Shown piece by piece: positions 1 through 12,852 of a stretch of 39,799 bases of DNA. Numbering within the stretch: position 1 is the first letter of the stretch; every line of letters begins with the position of its first letter. A program made the translations under genes and the position numbers. Under the pieces are notes generated by a model. It worked only from the letters and a program-made list of their open reading frames with translations, was not told the DNA's origin and did not search any database. The stretch comes from Conidiobolus incongruus B7586 (lineage: Eukaryota; Entomophthoromycota; Entomophthoromycetes; Entomophthorales; Conidiobolaceae): contig JNEM01011953.1 of NCBI GenBank assembly GCA_000697335.1, forward strand, positions 1-39,799, given 5' to 3'.

Positions 1-1147
1 TTTGATTTTAAGAATTATATAACTTAAAATCATTAATTCAAAATATATTTTTTCAAGTTGAAACTATATTAAACATCAAATAATTAAATATATTATTATA
101 TTACCAATAATTTTTGATTATTGTATAAAATCAAAATTTACATAAATAAGTCTAAATACACTTACTGATATAATGATTTTAATATACAACATTTAAATAT
201 AACTGTTAAAAATTTAATGAGAGTATCATTATGAAAAACAAAAATTATAATATATATCATCCAATGAATTTAAAGAAATTTTATATTAAATTTAATATGA
301 GCTAATAACAATATAGATAATATTAATTAAATTTGTGAAATCAAATGTTAAAATTTTTTTCGCAATTACCCATAATAAAGAATTTAATTATGTAATGTAA
401 TGGTTTAATTGGAATTTAAAAGCAAAATTAAATAATTATTTTTACAAATACAAAAAAAATTACCTTAATATGATGTAATGATATTTGGATTTGATTTTGA
501 TTTTCAAGTTAAAGTTTTTGCCATTTAGTGTTCTGGATTAATTATTTTATTAAAAATTTATTGGGACAATTTGAGTACAGAACTACACTGTCTTTTGTGC
601 CCATCTTAATTTAAAGCCCAATTAATTACGATTTTGGAAAACATGTTTATTATTAAGAAGCTAGGATAATTATCTATAGATATTTTGATATTGTATCACA
701 AACAAGATGTATAGCTTAGTTGATAGCTTGAAAACACTCAAATATAATCATCTATCATACCAATATCTTTTGATACCATGCTTGTTTATCACCATCAACA
801 GAGCTATATTTTTGAATTAAATGCAAATTAGTCCAATGGAATTTAGCATGATAATTAAAAAATACCGTTGATATAAAAATACCCGTGATAAATAAATGAA
901 TATTCAATGATTGGGTGATCTAACCAAAAAGCCAAATATTGTGCTTATCTTCATCCAATCACATTAGACATCTGGAAATTTCTACTCTGTTTCACCATTC
1001 CTTAACCTATCATTTTAAGTTAACGCCAATTTCACTTATTCAAGCGTTTTTTATCAAGTGTGGGGAATTTCTTGATATAGGAAATTATTTCATATTCTAT
1101 GAATAGTATAAATAAATCTCTTTTTCACTCTTATTTAATGTATTTCT
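1..1147. other. 5' flank of choline/ethanolamine kinase, no gene
   Basis: No open frame of gene quality is visible. The first 500 bases are strongly AT-rich. A slightly GC-richer stretch at about 530-650 has no recognisable feature. The last 250 bases become less AT-rich and carry two inverted CCAAT boxes (908-914 and 955-961), which fits a promoter for the kinase gene that follows. Confidence 0.6.
908..961. promoter_or_regulatory. inverted pair of CCAAT boxes (TGATTGG ... CCAATCA)
   Basis: TGATTGG lies at 908-914 and CCAATCA at 955-961, with 40 bases between them. The second fits the NF-Y/HAP-type consensus CCAAT(C/G)(A/G), and the first is its reverse complement. They lie 187-309 bases upstream of the two candidate kinase start codons. 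Binding is inferred, not shown. Confidence 0.4.
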
Positions 1148-1179
1148 ATGAAAAAAGCGCTAATTTATCTATCCACTAG
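1138..1179 (+). promoter_or_regulatory. short upstream ORF before the kinase
   Basis: An ATG at 1138 opens a 13-codon frame that ends in TAG at 1177-1179. It overlaps the alternative kinase ATG at 1148 and ends 37 bases before the ATG at 1217. If the transcript starts upstream of 1138, this frame would bias which kinase start is used. The transcription start is unknown. Confidence 0.3.
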
Positions 1180-1216
1180 ACTTCTCAATAGAGCTTTGAA
1201 AAAAATCAATTATAGA

Positions 1217-2583
1217 ATGAACATCAGTACCGTTGAAAGATGTAAGCTTTTTGATTTGATCTTCACTTGAATCAGCTTCTTATCCTTTTCATTTTAGCTC
1301 CTCAATTTAGTCCTGAGATGGTTCCTCATCTATTTCAAAGAAAACAGTTTCCTACTTTGAAAAAACCTTCTATTCCAACTGAAGATAATTTAACTATTTA
1401 TATCACGTATGATATCATTCATACTTTATTTATTATTATATACTAATCGTTTGATTTTAGACATTCTACTACCAAATCAGAAATAATCTCTCAACTAATC
1501 CCTATCGCCAAGAGACTAATTCCCGGCTGGAATAAAGTTAAAGAAAGTCAAATCCAGCTCTCTTCTATTAGCGGTGCACTTACTAACTCTATTTTCATTG
1601 TTGAAAATACATCTATCCTTAATAAACACCATTTTAGAAAAGTTCTACTTAGAGTATATGGTCAAGGTGTCGATCAGTTTATTGACAGAGAAAGAGAAAT
1701 CAACCTCTTGTCTAAATTGTCAGTTTGCAATGTTGGCCCAAAGCTACTTGGAATCTTCAAAAATGGTAGATTTGAACAATACTATGATTCTACCACCCTG
1801 ACTCATAGTATGATCCGTGATCCTGATACTTCTCGCCATATTGCTAGCCGTATGTGTGAATTACACAATATAGTTAAAATTTATCCAGTTCCCAAAAACA
1901 ATATTCCAGAAATTTGGAAAAATATTGACAAATGGCTTCCTAAAGCTGAAGAGGCATACAGAACAGCAAAATGCATTAAATCACCCGACTGCTATCCAGT
2001 CGATTTTGATTACATTCAGCGCACCCTACCCATTCTCAAACGAACTATCCAATCACTCTGTTCCCCAATTGTATTCTGTCACAATGACGTAAGATCAGTT
2101 TATAATTTGTAAAACTTCGTTATTAATTTTTTTCTACTTTAGGCACAATATGGAAATATTCTCAAATTAAAAGGTTCTGATGAGCTCGTTGTTGTTGACT
2201 TTGAATATTCAGGATACAACTATCGTGGATTTGACATTGCCAACCATTTCTGTGAATGGATGGCTAACTACCACTCAGCTTCTCCTCACAAGCTGAATCC
2301 TGAAGACTATCCTACCATACCTGAGCAAATCAATTTTTTACAATCATATCTCCGCACACAATATCAACAACCTGGTGAGTTTGAGCCCTTGGACTTTAAC
2401 AGCTCAGTTGATGAACTTTTAAATGAAGTCAAAGTATTTACCCTTACCTCCCATCTCAAATGGGGACTATGGGGAATTATTCAAGCTTCCCAATCCAGCA
2501 TTGATTTTGATTATATGGCATATGGTACACAAAGACTACATATGTTTAATCTTGCCGCTAAAGAACTCTTTCCCGAGATATAA
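1217..2583 (+). CDS. choline/ethanolamine kinase
   Basis: Phosphorylates choline and/or ethanolamine with ATP, the first step of the Kennedy pathway to phosphatidylcholine and phosphatidylethanolamine. Exons: 1217-1241, 1298-1406, 1461-2088, 2143-2583; introns are 56, 54 and 54 nt, GT-AG, and the second has the branch site TACTAAT. The protein is 400 aa, a usual length. It carries the Brenner-type catalytic motif CHNDAQYGN at residues 251-259 (D254, N259) and the choline-kinase motif VVVDFEYSGYNYRGFD with the metal-binding D273. An intron falls exactly between CHND and AQYGN. The sequence cannot tell choline from ethanolamine preference. An in-frame ATG at 1148 would add 23 residues rich in Lys/Arg with no acidic residue; an in-frame stop at 1136-1138 limits the frame. 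I chose 1217 because the family rarely has such an extension, but 1148 is a real alternative. Confidence 0.93.
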
Positions 2584-2695
2584 TTAAGTCACCCTTCCAT
2601 CTGAAATCATTTACAATTCTTCAACTTTGTTATATAATTTCGATTGCGCCATTCACTATTTATTTTTAATTTTCCGCACCCTTTCTTATTAGCTT

Positions 2696-2701
2696 AATAA
2701 A
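2696..2701 (+). terminator. poly(A) signal AATAAA, kinase gene
   Basis: AATAAA lies 113 bases after the kinase stop codon, a typical spacing for 3'-end processing. It is short and AT-only in AT-rich DNA, so chance is possible. Confidence 0.4.
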
Positions 2702-4192
2702 TGTATTATAATCACTTCAAACTCAGTCACCCTCTTTTCTCTTTTACTCACACTATTTCATACAATTAGCTCTTTCCTGACTATTCTATTCTCTTATCCT
2801 CAGCGATTATCCAATCATTTATTTCCAATTATTTAGTTATCTAACTAATTTCACATAATATGTTAAACTATTCTATCCTAAACACAATTTGTTTTTCATC
2901 ACTAGTGTAACAACTTTCAAATTTGAACACTAAATTTATCAATCAAATACCCAAGTATATATAATTGTATATTGGCAAAACGTTGATATTGCTAAAATCA
3001 TTTATATATCTGTTCTATTTAAATTATTTTTTATTAGAATGCTCAAATATATATAGTAATTACCATCAATTCATTCGCTTGATATATATAATCTTAATTC
3101 ACAGCTATTAACACCAATATATAAATATTCTGACAATATTTTATATTCATTGATTAATATTATTTGATGACTGAAAATAGTGAATCACATTATAATCAAT
3201 GGTATTTAAATGATTTTAAAAATTACTTTGTATAAAGGATTATTTCTAATCTACATCATTAAATATACATTATACCAACCAGTTTTTCACGACTTCGCAA
3301 ATCTCATAATTATACATTTTACAAGATAAATTTATTGATTTACTAACTTTTTAAAATTGAAACAATGATAGATGATAAGATGTATATATATTATTTAATC
3401 AGTATAATACTTAATAAATACAATGATTTTTTTATAATATTTTAATGAATGGTTTTAATTTGCCATATCAATCTTGAAAATAAGATGGACATATCATAGA
3501 TATAAGAAGAATAAAATGTAAAAAATACATGTATCAGAAAAAAGCTATAGTCAAATTAAATTTTAACAAATATAAAACTACTGTATTTGCTAATTAATAT
3601 TTCAGTGCCTGACAGGAATTTTTTGTAAAACACTGACATCTATTTCCATTAGCTGATTTTTTGACTGAAATGATGTTAATGGATTTTAATAAATTGGGTG
3701 TAATTAGTAGTTAAGTATTCAAACAAAAATAAAATTTAAAAATAAACCTAAACACATAGAATCATTGTTTGATTTTCATATAATCTGTAATATAATATAT
3801 ATTTTGTAATTTTGTGATATAAAAGAGTTGGTGTTGATAACTTTATTCAAAATTTTATATCAACTATAATAAATTAAATTTTTTAAAATCCTCTACTAGT
3901 AAAAAATTATTTATTAATATATAAATTTAATCCTTATAATAAATTTGAAAAATAGAATATTAAATACATGATATCTGCCATTACCTTCTGATTTAAATAT
4001 TCCTAATTTTACAAATACTACATATATATGTGATTCTAATCCTGAAAATATTAGGCTATATTTTTATATTAATAATTTTATAATTTGATCATTATGAATG
4101 ATATATGTGGATTTATTGGATTAATAAAATGAACTTGAATCAGTATTTAAAATATTAAAATGCGAAAATATAGATTACAAAGTGGTTGATGA

Positions 4193-4198
4193 TTTATT
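4193..4198 (-). terminator. poly(A) signal AATAAA, CDC5 gene
   Basis: TTTATT on the plus strand reads AATAAA on the gene strand, about 75 bases beyond the CDC5 stop codon. The position is sensible; the specificity is low in AT-rich DNA. Confidence 0.35.
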
Positions 4199-4271
4199 AA
4201 TTGGCTCAAAATATATGGATAGCAAAGTGGTACAATAGTAAAAGTGAATCTTAAATGTCAATTAATAATAT

Positions 4272-6667
4272 TTAAGCGTTAGATTTTGTTTGAATTTGAT
4301 ATGTTAACTCTTTGTAGCGTTGCTGGAGATGAGCTGATATTTGATTTTCTTTTTCTAAAAGCTCTTGCCATTGTTGAACTCGATGCAAAGCTCCAATTTC
4401 TTCTTGTTGTTGAAGGAACATGACAGAATCAAGCTGAATTCTAGCTTCGTCCAATTGCTCATATAAAGATGATATCTTTTCTAATAATTCATTAGAATGC
4501 GCCTATATCATGATTAATAAAATCAACTAAATAGAAAATATTGTAAAAATTACCATATATGGACCATGTAACCTTCCCAATTTTTCTTCCAAATCAATAT
4601 TCAAAAGAGTGCATTGCTTTAATTTGGAAAAGTCTCCAGAGTTTTGAATAGCATGACCTGAAATAATTTGGAGACTGGGGTGGTCAGAAGTTTTTTGATC
4701 GCCAATTTCCTTATTAACTAAGACTTCTGCCTGTTCAATAAATTCTTGAGTGATAGGTTCAAGCTCAGCATACGCAAAAATATCTGGATTGATGGAGTCA
4801 TCTGATGCTGATATGTTATTATTGCTAATGACATCGTGGGAAATAATCTTAATCATTTCATTGTTAATAAGATCCTGTGCATTCTTTAAGTCATTAGGAA
4901 CGGATTGGATTTCCATATGTAATAATTCAAGAACTTGACTAGGATTGAAGTTGATCGAAGGACGAGGTAAATTTTGCTTGGTTACTTGACTTCTCCACTT
5001 GGAAGCTTCGTAAAGCTCTTGTTCACGCTTTAATCTGAGCTCTTCTTCAGCGGCGTCTTCTAGCCTATTTGATTCATCATGTAAATTTGTCGATTCATCT
5101 AAGTTATCTGCAGGATCTTCATCAGGCAAAACAATTTCAAAGTCATTCAATGGCGTAGGCAATTGAAGAAATCCCTTTTGCATTTTACGCTTGAGCTCAT
5201 TTCGCCATGCCTTATATGATGCTTCATCCATATTCAAACCTATATCCGAATTAATTCCAAAACCATCTCTCAAAAAGGGGTGCGAAGTAGCATTTGGGGT
5301 GGCTCCAACAGTGAGATTGGGGCCACGAGGAGTAACAAACGAACCCGAATGAGCAGGAGTTTGAGAGAGTAATGGATTAGGTGTTACTAATGTATTGCTT
5401 CTGGGAGTAGCACCCTCAAACCCAGTTCCAGCGTGTAAGTTGTTAAGAGAGGAGTCATCTTCGCCCAATAAAGGAGTTTGAATGTTCTTTAATGCTAAAA
5501 GATTGCGGGCTTCCAAACGAACAGTATCAACAGCAGGTGTGGTAGTGCGGGGAGTTGCATGAGAGGGGGTCATTGAGGTATAATCCTCAATTAAGCCACT
5601 TGTCACAGATATTTCATTATTAGCATTACCAACACCATTAGCTTGGTGTCCAAGTTTAGCAATATCTTCTAATTCTGCCTGACCCACTTGTGGTTCAGGT
5701 AAATTTAATTTACGACTGCTAGATGATTTGTTCAAGTTAACCAGTTGGTTGATTTGAGCTAAAAGATTATTGGCTTTCTTTTCCTTGGAATTCTTCAAAT
5801 CTCTTTTTCTCAGTTCTTCTTCTCTTTCTCTGGGTTTTATACCATCTAATTCCTGTACAGTTGTTCTACGGAATGGAATAGTTTTTGGTTGTCTGCTGAG
5901 CTCTTCTTTGGTATCATATACACCAGGAATTGGCTTTCTTTCTAAAGGAATGTCAGCGTTATAATCCATCCCTTTTATTTTCTTATGAACTCGAACATCC
6001 ATTCCGGCAGCTTTTAATTCTCTGCGTTTTTGTAAGGCTGCTAAACGCCTGGCTTCTTCCAATTGTTTTTCTCTAGCTTTCCTTTTAGATTTTTTACCCT
6101 GTGTGTTGGCTAAACGAGCTCTAGCTTCTGATAACATTTCTTTTTCATCTTCATCCATATCAACAGGATCAGGACGAGCGGGTTTAGTTTCAGGATCAGG
6201 GTCAATTTCGCCTGGACGTAAACGTCGAACATCGTCTGCTGAAGGGCCAGATTCAGCTGAATAAGATGATAATCCCAGTTGACCAGCCTTTTCAGCTGCT
6301 TCTGCTTCATCTAATAACTTTTGATAGCGCTCTAAACATTGAGCAGGAGTTCTACCAACAATTGGAGCAATTGTTCTCCATTGAGTGGGCATTACTTTTG
6401 CCAAATGCAGGAGTTTTTCATCTTCCTCTTTAGACCATTCAGTTTTACGAACACTGGGATCAATCCATTCATACCAACGAGCTTTACATTGCTTGGCACT
6501 CTTTCTAACTAAAAGCGAAGAGATACGAGCCCATTGATTTTTACCATATTTCATAACAGCAGCTTTGAGGATTTCATCCTCGGTGTTTTTCCAAATACCA
6601 CCTAATAAGAAATTAGTTAAATATACAAATTAAATTATTAACAATTACCTTTGATTAAAATTTTCAT
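4272..6667 (-). CDS. CDC5: CDC5/CEF1, Myb-type splicing factor of the NineTeen complex
   Basis: Core component of the Prp19/NineTeen complex, needed for spliceosome activation and catalysis in the nucleus. Exons on the minus strand: 6667-6649 (19 nt), 6601-4554, 4502-4272; introns are 47 and 51 nt. The protein is 765 aa, close to S. pombe Cdc5 and human CDC5L. Two Myb repeats sit at about residues 7-105 (GGIWKNTEDEILKAAV, then TEWSKEEDEKLLHLAK). They are followed by the basic family segment with KRKAREKQLEEARRLAALQK, a central region dense in Thr-Pro sites (TPLLGEDD, ATPRSNTLVTPNPLL, QTPAHSG), the conserved LPTPLNDFEIVLPDED, and a C-terminal coiled coil. The start is set by a tiny first exon that restores the family N terminus M-K-I-L-I-K-G-G. 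Thr-Pro sites in this position are phosphorylated in other species; here that is inference. Confidence 0.95.
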
Positions 6668-7599
6668 ATTTGAATTTTGAAGCCAAATTTATAGGTGAAT
6701 AAATATAAATTTAATATTATAATAAAATTAATGAAACTACTGAAAATAAATTTACAAAGTGATATTATAAATAAAATTCTAAAATCAATATTTTTGATGC
6801 TGATAATTATGTGATTTTATCTTCAATTCACTCCTTTCAATCAAATTTATTTGGCTTTCAATTATTATGGGACTTGAAATTCAATATTTAAAAGTACTTT
6901 AAAATTAGAGATTTGGATTTTCTGAAGTTTGAATATTAAAATTGATAAAATTTGCAGAAAAATTTTTATTTCAATATTAATCTAACATGAATAAATTTGC
7001 ATAGCTTGACTTAGTATATTCCATTTCAAGAAATCACTTGTGTTTATAATATACCAACTCTGATAACCTAATTTAATAAATTTAATTTCAAAGCATCTTT
7101 TATCTAATATAATATATTTAATTGATTATTCAAGAAATGATTAAGACCACATACTCATAATGATTTATTGAATTGAGTAAAATAAATTAATTTATAAAGT
7201 ACATTCAAACAGTATATTGAATTGTGTTTAATATCAATAATTCGATCCTATTAATAATACAAAAATTGAATTGCTATCTTCAAAGGATTTGTATTTTCGA
7301 ATCAAAATTTTTATTATTTTGATTATTAATTGATTATTATTTTTTGTGTATATTAAACAACGAAATAATTTTTACATTTTTAGTCATTTTGAATTGAGTC
7401 ATCATTTTCAGACACATTGGTTCATAAATTCAAAGTATTTTACATCAGTTTGATTCCAGTAATGAATATTTGTAGGTATAATTAAACTATCTTGAATTTC
7501 GCTTATAGTGATGGAACCAATATACTTCTATATACTTAATTAAATGATATTATTTAGTTAATCAATATATCTAGTACTTCATCCAAAGCTATAAAATTG

Positions 7600-7614
7600 T
7601 TATTATTATTATTA
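7600..7614. repeat. (TTA)n microsatellite
   Basis: Five consecutive TTA units occur in the CDC5 upstream region. It is a short simple repeat of the kind expected in AT-rich DNA. Confidence 0.7.
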
Positions 7615-8246
7615 TATAAATAATATCTTTTCACAAAAAAAAATCCTATCAAAGGAAAATATCGTTATATTTTCAATATTTCTTAAATTGCTCAGTTAAT
7701 ATATATAACACACCATTTTGATAAATAGTTAAATTTCTGGTGCAAAGCTTAATGTAATATAACCCAATCCAAATCAGCAATTGTATAATCAAAAAAGTAT
7801 TCCATCCATAAAATGCCATATATATGTATAATTTTTATATTATTAAAGCCAGTTAATGAATAAGATAATATAAGCTATTTTATAAAAGACATTACGTATT
7901 TATATTAGATTCCAATTATAAAATTTGAATTTTTTTATTTTTATATTTATTGTATTATTTGGGTACTAATGTAAAAATATATTAATATTACCAATTATTG
8001 TAATATTTATTTATATTTATATAAAAATTCTCTAGATGATTAATGGTTATAATAATTATGAAGTTGAAAAAATTGGTTCAATATAATTTAGTAATATTTC
8101 AAATGGTAATATCTTAAATATCATATTTTAAATTTACAAATTTATAAGAGATTTAGTAAATGTTATATTTAATGAAAATATTATAGTACATTTATACTTG
8201 TTTGGTAAATGACTTAGGGGTCTGCTATAAATATTTGAAATATTAA

Positions 8247-8260
8247 ATATATATATATAT
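8247..8260. repeat. (AT)n run
   Basis: A short alternating AT tract about 470 bases downstream of the SCC3 stop codon. No function can be read from it. Confidence 0.6.
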
Positions 8261-8720
8261 GTCCTTGTGTTACTATATTCACAATAAAACTTCTTAAGCT
8301 ATCGTAATTGTAAAAAATTTTTAAATAGTCTTTATAATTGAGCATTTATTCAATAATCAATAATCAACATACATTTTACTACAAGAGGATTATTTAAATG
8401 TTTAACAATTATCAATATTACTATTTATTATATACAAATGTATTATTAGCTAATATTACTGGAAATATTCAATTTACACATTAAACATCATTTCGATTAA
8501 AATCAATTTTTCATTCAAGTGAATACTGGTGATCAATAAATTCAAAAATTTAGTCCAAATTGATATAATATACAATAAACTTTAATAATTGTTACTTATT
8601 TGAGAGATAAAATTGAAAATAAGATAGACTATTGAATATATTGAATTACAATGTTAATAAGTTACATGATAATATAAGAATTAAGTATAAAGATATACTT
8701 AATATAAGATGAATTCATGA

Positions 8721-11700
8721 TTAATTTCGCTTTGATTTCTTGCTAGTCGAAGGAGATAAATTGGCTCTCTGTTTTTCGGATTCAATTTGATCTTCATCTT
8801 CTTCAGCCAAATTTTGCAAAGTGGATGACAATAAACCAGCTTTTCTCTTGAGTGGAGTAGGGGTAGATTTTGCTGGAGTTGAGCTAACTTGAATGTCAAT
8901 TTGTGATATCTCTGATTGGTCTTGATTTTGTTCTAAATATAATTAATATAAGTCAGTTAAAAGACAAGATTGATATATTACCATCATTTTGAATTATTGT
9001 TGAAGGGACTTCAAACCCGCCTTTAGCTTTTTCTAATAAAGATATGTAATTTTGAAAATCTGCCATTTCTTTGGGCTCTTGATCTAATTTCTGCTTAATT
9101 TCATTGAATGATTTTTGAGTGGTATCCAACCTAAATCAATTTAGAACACAAATAACGCTAAAATTGGATAAAGGACTTACAACTTTCCAAGATGATTAGG
9201 GGCTAACAAGCCAGTGACAAGGTTATTGAGTAATTTCAAAAACAAAAGATCTGAGACATATGTGTCTGATGAAATACTCTTGATATTGTATTTGAACTTA
9301 TTTAAGTATTTGGATGAGGTCGATTCGTGAAAATGGATTAAAGCTTCACTTATCCAAGAAAGTCTTGAGCCAACATTCCTTAGGCTATTCGCAATTAATC
9401 GAGAAAGCTGTAAAATAGACTTGAATTCACAATCGATAGAGTGACTCTGCCATTGGTCGAAGCAATTAATCAGAGCATTGCCAAGGGAGTCAATATAATG
9501 GTTAACTTGGGCTGGATTAGTAGATTTCAATATGAATACTTTGATACTTGACATCAGCATGTTCTTTAATAGATCCTGAATCACTGGATCAAAGATTGGA
9601 TAGCGTGTGAGTAATCCGATCAGGTGACCAAATGACAAGTGACCAAGTCTAATCGAGCGCAAGCAAATACCAACGATATGAATGAAGGACTGGCGAGCAA
9701 GAGGATCTTGCAAAATATAAGGATTAGGAATATCTTGATCCATAGCATTCTGTTGCTGTTTCAATAAACTGTCCATTAAATCTAAGGATTGGCTGAGGAA
9801 TTTGGCTACCGATGATTCAATCGTATCTTCGGAAGGGAAGATGATTTCTTTGCGCAAAGTTTCGGATGCTGATGTGACTAGAAGAAGCTCACTCAACACT
9901 GCAAAGCACACTTTCTGAAGATCAAAGAAGCCAAAGTTATTCTTTGGGATATCTTGATTAATAATGTCAACACAATTTCTAAGAAGGCGGTTTCGATGCT
10001 TAGCAAGCTCTTCAGAGCTGACTAGAGGTTCATTACGAGCGATATCAGAAGCTTGATTGTCAGAATGCGAGGGAGAAAATGAATAAGCGGCTGACAAAAT
10101 ACTACGATAAAGAATTTCACAGCAATGAATAGATATACTAGAATCAATCAAAGATTGGTCAGACTCGAGGCCTTGTAGACATTCGTGCATAAAGTTGACA
10201 AATTGGTCAGAATCCGAATCAAATACTAAAGGATGACCCCACTCGGTCAGCATCATAATGATTCTAAATCGGAGCAAATGAATTGCTAATGTTTCAAGAT
10301 TATGGCGTGTGGCAAGGATCTTTTGAACAATGTCATGGACAAATACCGTAATGAATTGAGTGACTGATTCTGGAGGCACTGCCCCGAATTCGGTTAAATG
10401 ATAACAAGTATAGATGGCTTGAAGAATTACAGAAGGATGAGAAGAGTTGTTAACAATTTTTTTGATTTCATTAAGAGTGTCGATCAGGGGCTTGGTTTGG
10501 CGCAAGGAAACAACAGTTTCACCATCGAACAGAGTTTCGATAATTGAGAGCACTTGAATGATGCTGTGATGATTATGAGAATGCTTAATCAACATTCTCT
10601 TCCAGGACCCAAGTTCTTGAATAAAAGAGTTTCTGCATTCAATATATGGCTCCGACTCCAAATCCTTGGCGCTTTTACCACTCGATAATTTAGAAAGATA
10701 CGATTCTTTCATAATGCGGCAACAAGTGGCAAAACATTCCAACAAGTACTTTTCTTCGTCATCAGTAAGTTCGACCAGTTGGTTGGATTTCCTTTTGGAT
10801 GTATGAGTTTGTTCACTAATTAGGTAGTTGGTCATCAACTGCCAATTCTTTAATATCTCCAAATTAGGATAAAGTGCACGAATTCCCAATGCGAAAGTGG
10901 TGTCTTTTTTGGAATGTATGGATTGGAACATTTGGTCAAATCCCTTGGAAACATCATAAAGTGGAGAATAGTTCGATGTAATTGGCTGAGATTCTGTAAT
11001 ATGAGACGTAACAATCGTATTGATGATTGTCTTATAAAATAAACGCACATATTCCTCGTTGTTGAAATCAGCATCGGTTCCCATTAAGTGATGATGCTCA
11101 GAAGGTACAATGTAGTTGACTAGTGAGTTGGAAACAAACTTACCGGCCGCCTTTCGAACTTTTTCTTCTGTATGATACAAGAGGGCGAAAAGCTGATTAC
11201 GATTGTCATCATTCATCAAACCTCTTTCCAATAGTTCACTGCATAGCTGGATTGAATTCATACGGATGGTTGGATCAATATCTTTTAACCCCATCTCAAC
11301 AATTCGAGTTTGAAAATACTCTAAGCATGATCTGAGCCCACCCACTAGATTTTTGTGATTAGAGAGTTTGAGAAGCATTGACACTGCGTCTGAGCGAACT
11401 GAAGGGACTGGATCAGAAAGATTCCATCCAATATATCTCAAATAAGCACCGTCAAGGAAATATTCTGGATATTTAATGACCCAAGTTCCCATAGCGCTGA
11501 CAGATTCAGATCGAATACTAGGATCTACATCTCGAAAAGATCGTTTAAATAATCTGGAATAAAATAATTAGATTTGGTCAATATTGAACAATATATATAT
11601 ATATATAATTACTTTTCGAAGATGGCTTTGATCAGGTTGTTTCCAGTAAACAATTGACTGTTCAGGCTTTGGATCTTATTAATGAGCTCTGCTTCCCTTT

Positions 11701-12706
11701 CATTGTTTCTTCTAGATTTTTTATTTTCACTATTTAATTGGCGCTCCAGTATCCCTTTTTCTTTGATAAAATCATGGTTAACGATACATAAGCTTGTGAT
11801 TATGTTCAAAGACACTGAAATCGAAACATGACGCAAAGAGCGAATATTTGATCTAATATATAACGAATTAGCTATGGGATCAAAGGATAAAATAGATATA
11901 TTACGATGTAACAGGGTTGACAAACTCGAAAATATTGTCAACTGCGACAGTTTTATCAACTTCAGAATATTGAAACAAAAGACTGATTAAAACTGTGAAA
12001 AAATCCAAAACTCTTTTACGAGTTTTTTTATCTTTGCCCCTTGGATTAAAAATATATTCAGGTTCAAAATCCTATATCAAAAATAGTTAGTAAAGAGATA
12101 ACCAAATAAATGTGAATTTAAATACATCAACAGCTTGATTTAACTGCTCAATAATATCTTTGAGATCGTAGTTTTCAAAAGCCTGAGCCTTAATCGCCAA
12201 TTTGGACCCTCCACACTAAAATTAAGAAATTCATTAAATAAAAGAAAAGAATAATAGTTGAAATTAAAAACCTTTAAAAGGGTATTTAATAACTCTATGA
12301 GTGCTTTATGCTCGTCTTTTTCATATTGTTTAAGCCATGAGTTCGCTACACTTTCTACATCCAACTCCACATTTGTTAATGAAACTAAATTGAATGCCGT
12401 TAGCTTAATTAAAAGTACATCTTGAAATACTATATACCAAATAAAGAGAGCTTATTATTTGAAGTAAAATAATTTCTATCTAACTCGACTGTTGGTTCAT
12501 TTTTAGAGGTTTTGGATTTTTTAGCTGTGGCGGCTTTGGTTGAAGGAATGAATTCATTTTTAGAATTTTCCAAATTATAAACTGAAGATTTTTGAGCTGC
12601 ACTCTTTTGTTTTCCACGAGTATTACTAATTATACCAAAGCAATCAGTATCATATTATAAATATTAAAGATGTGTTAATATACTTTTGTGAATTTGTTTT
12701 TGACAT
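8721..12706 (-). CDS. SCC3: cohesin subunit SCC3 / STAG (stromalin)
   Basis: HEAT-repeat subunit that binds the kleisin and DNA in cohesin and supports sister-chromatid cohesion and loop formation. Nine exons on the minus strand: 12706-12684, 12625-12438, 12384-12272, 12215-12126, 12071-11905, 11852-11613, 11553-9181, 9130-8982, 8932-8721. The eight introns are 50-59 nt. The product is 1184 aa, in the family range. The STAG domain lies at about residues 125-275, with FNPRGKDKKTRKRVLDFF and SNIRSLRHVSISVSLNI, followed by a charged helical stretch. The stromalin conserved domain follows at about 274-345 (FRDVDPSIRSESVSAMGTW, YLRYIGWNLSDPVPSVRSDA). The C terminus is basic and Ser/Thr-rich (STPAKSTPTPLKRKAG, STSKKSKRN), probably a nuclear-localisation tail. 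The intron at 11904-11853 has an earlier AG that would give an immediate stop, so the downstream AG must be used. The donor GTTTTT at 12271 is weak; I keep it because the frame and the STAG sequence continue. Confidence 0.93.
11591..11607. repeat. (AT)n run inside an SCC3 intron
   Basis: An alternating AT tract of about 17 bases fills part of the 59-nt intron at 11554-11612. The donor and acceptor around it look normal. Confidence 0.7.
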
Positions 12707-12852
12707 TTTTAAATATAATTGATTTATTGTAATAAATTTATTCAATTACAAGAAACCTGAAAATATCTATTGCTATTAGTGACATTGAATCTATTTAAAT
12801 TTTAACAAATGATGTCAATATTTCAAATTCAATCTACTTCAGCCAATTATAA

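Larger units (their letters stand above)
2584..4271. other. convergent intergenic region, no gene
   Basis: This is the 1.7 kb between two converging stop codons. It contains the putative kinase poly(A) signal, a single CCAATCA at 2811-2817 (not in a promoter), and otherwise AT-rich DNA. A mildly GC-richer patch at about 3600-3680 has no recognisable feature. No open frame looks genuine. Confidence 0.6.
6668..8720. other. intergenic region between SCC3 and CDC5, no gene
   Basis: Two kilobases lie between the SCC3 stop and the CDC5 start, so this holds the CDC5 promoter and the SCC3 3' end. It is very AT-rich throughout. It contains a (TTA)n run near 7600 and an (AT)n run near 8250. I saw no CCAATCA heptamer, no TATA element that stands out from the background, and no credible open frame. 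Confidence 0.6.

Noticed and set aside
2811-2817. CCAATCA as a promoter element
   Set aside because: It lies between two converging genes with no start codon nearby, so it is counted as background.
5770-5964. Open frames on the opposite strand of CDC5, SCC3 and VPS35 exons
   Set aside because: They are antisense or shifted shadows of long conserved exons. The family similarity is all in the other frame.
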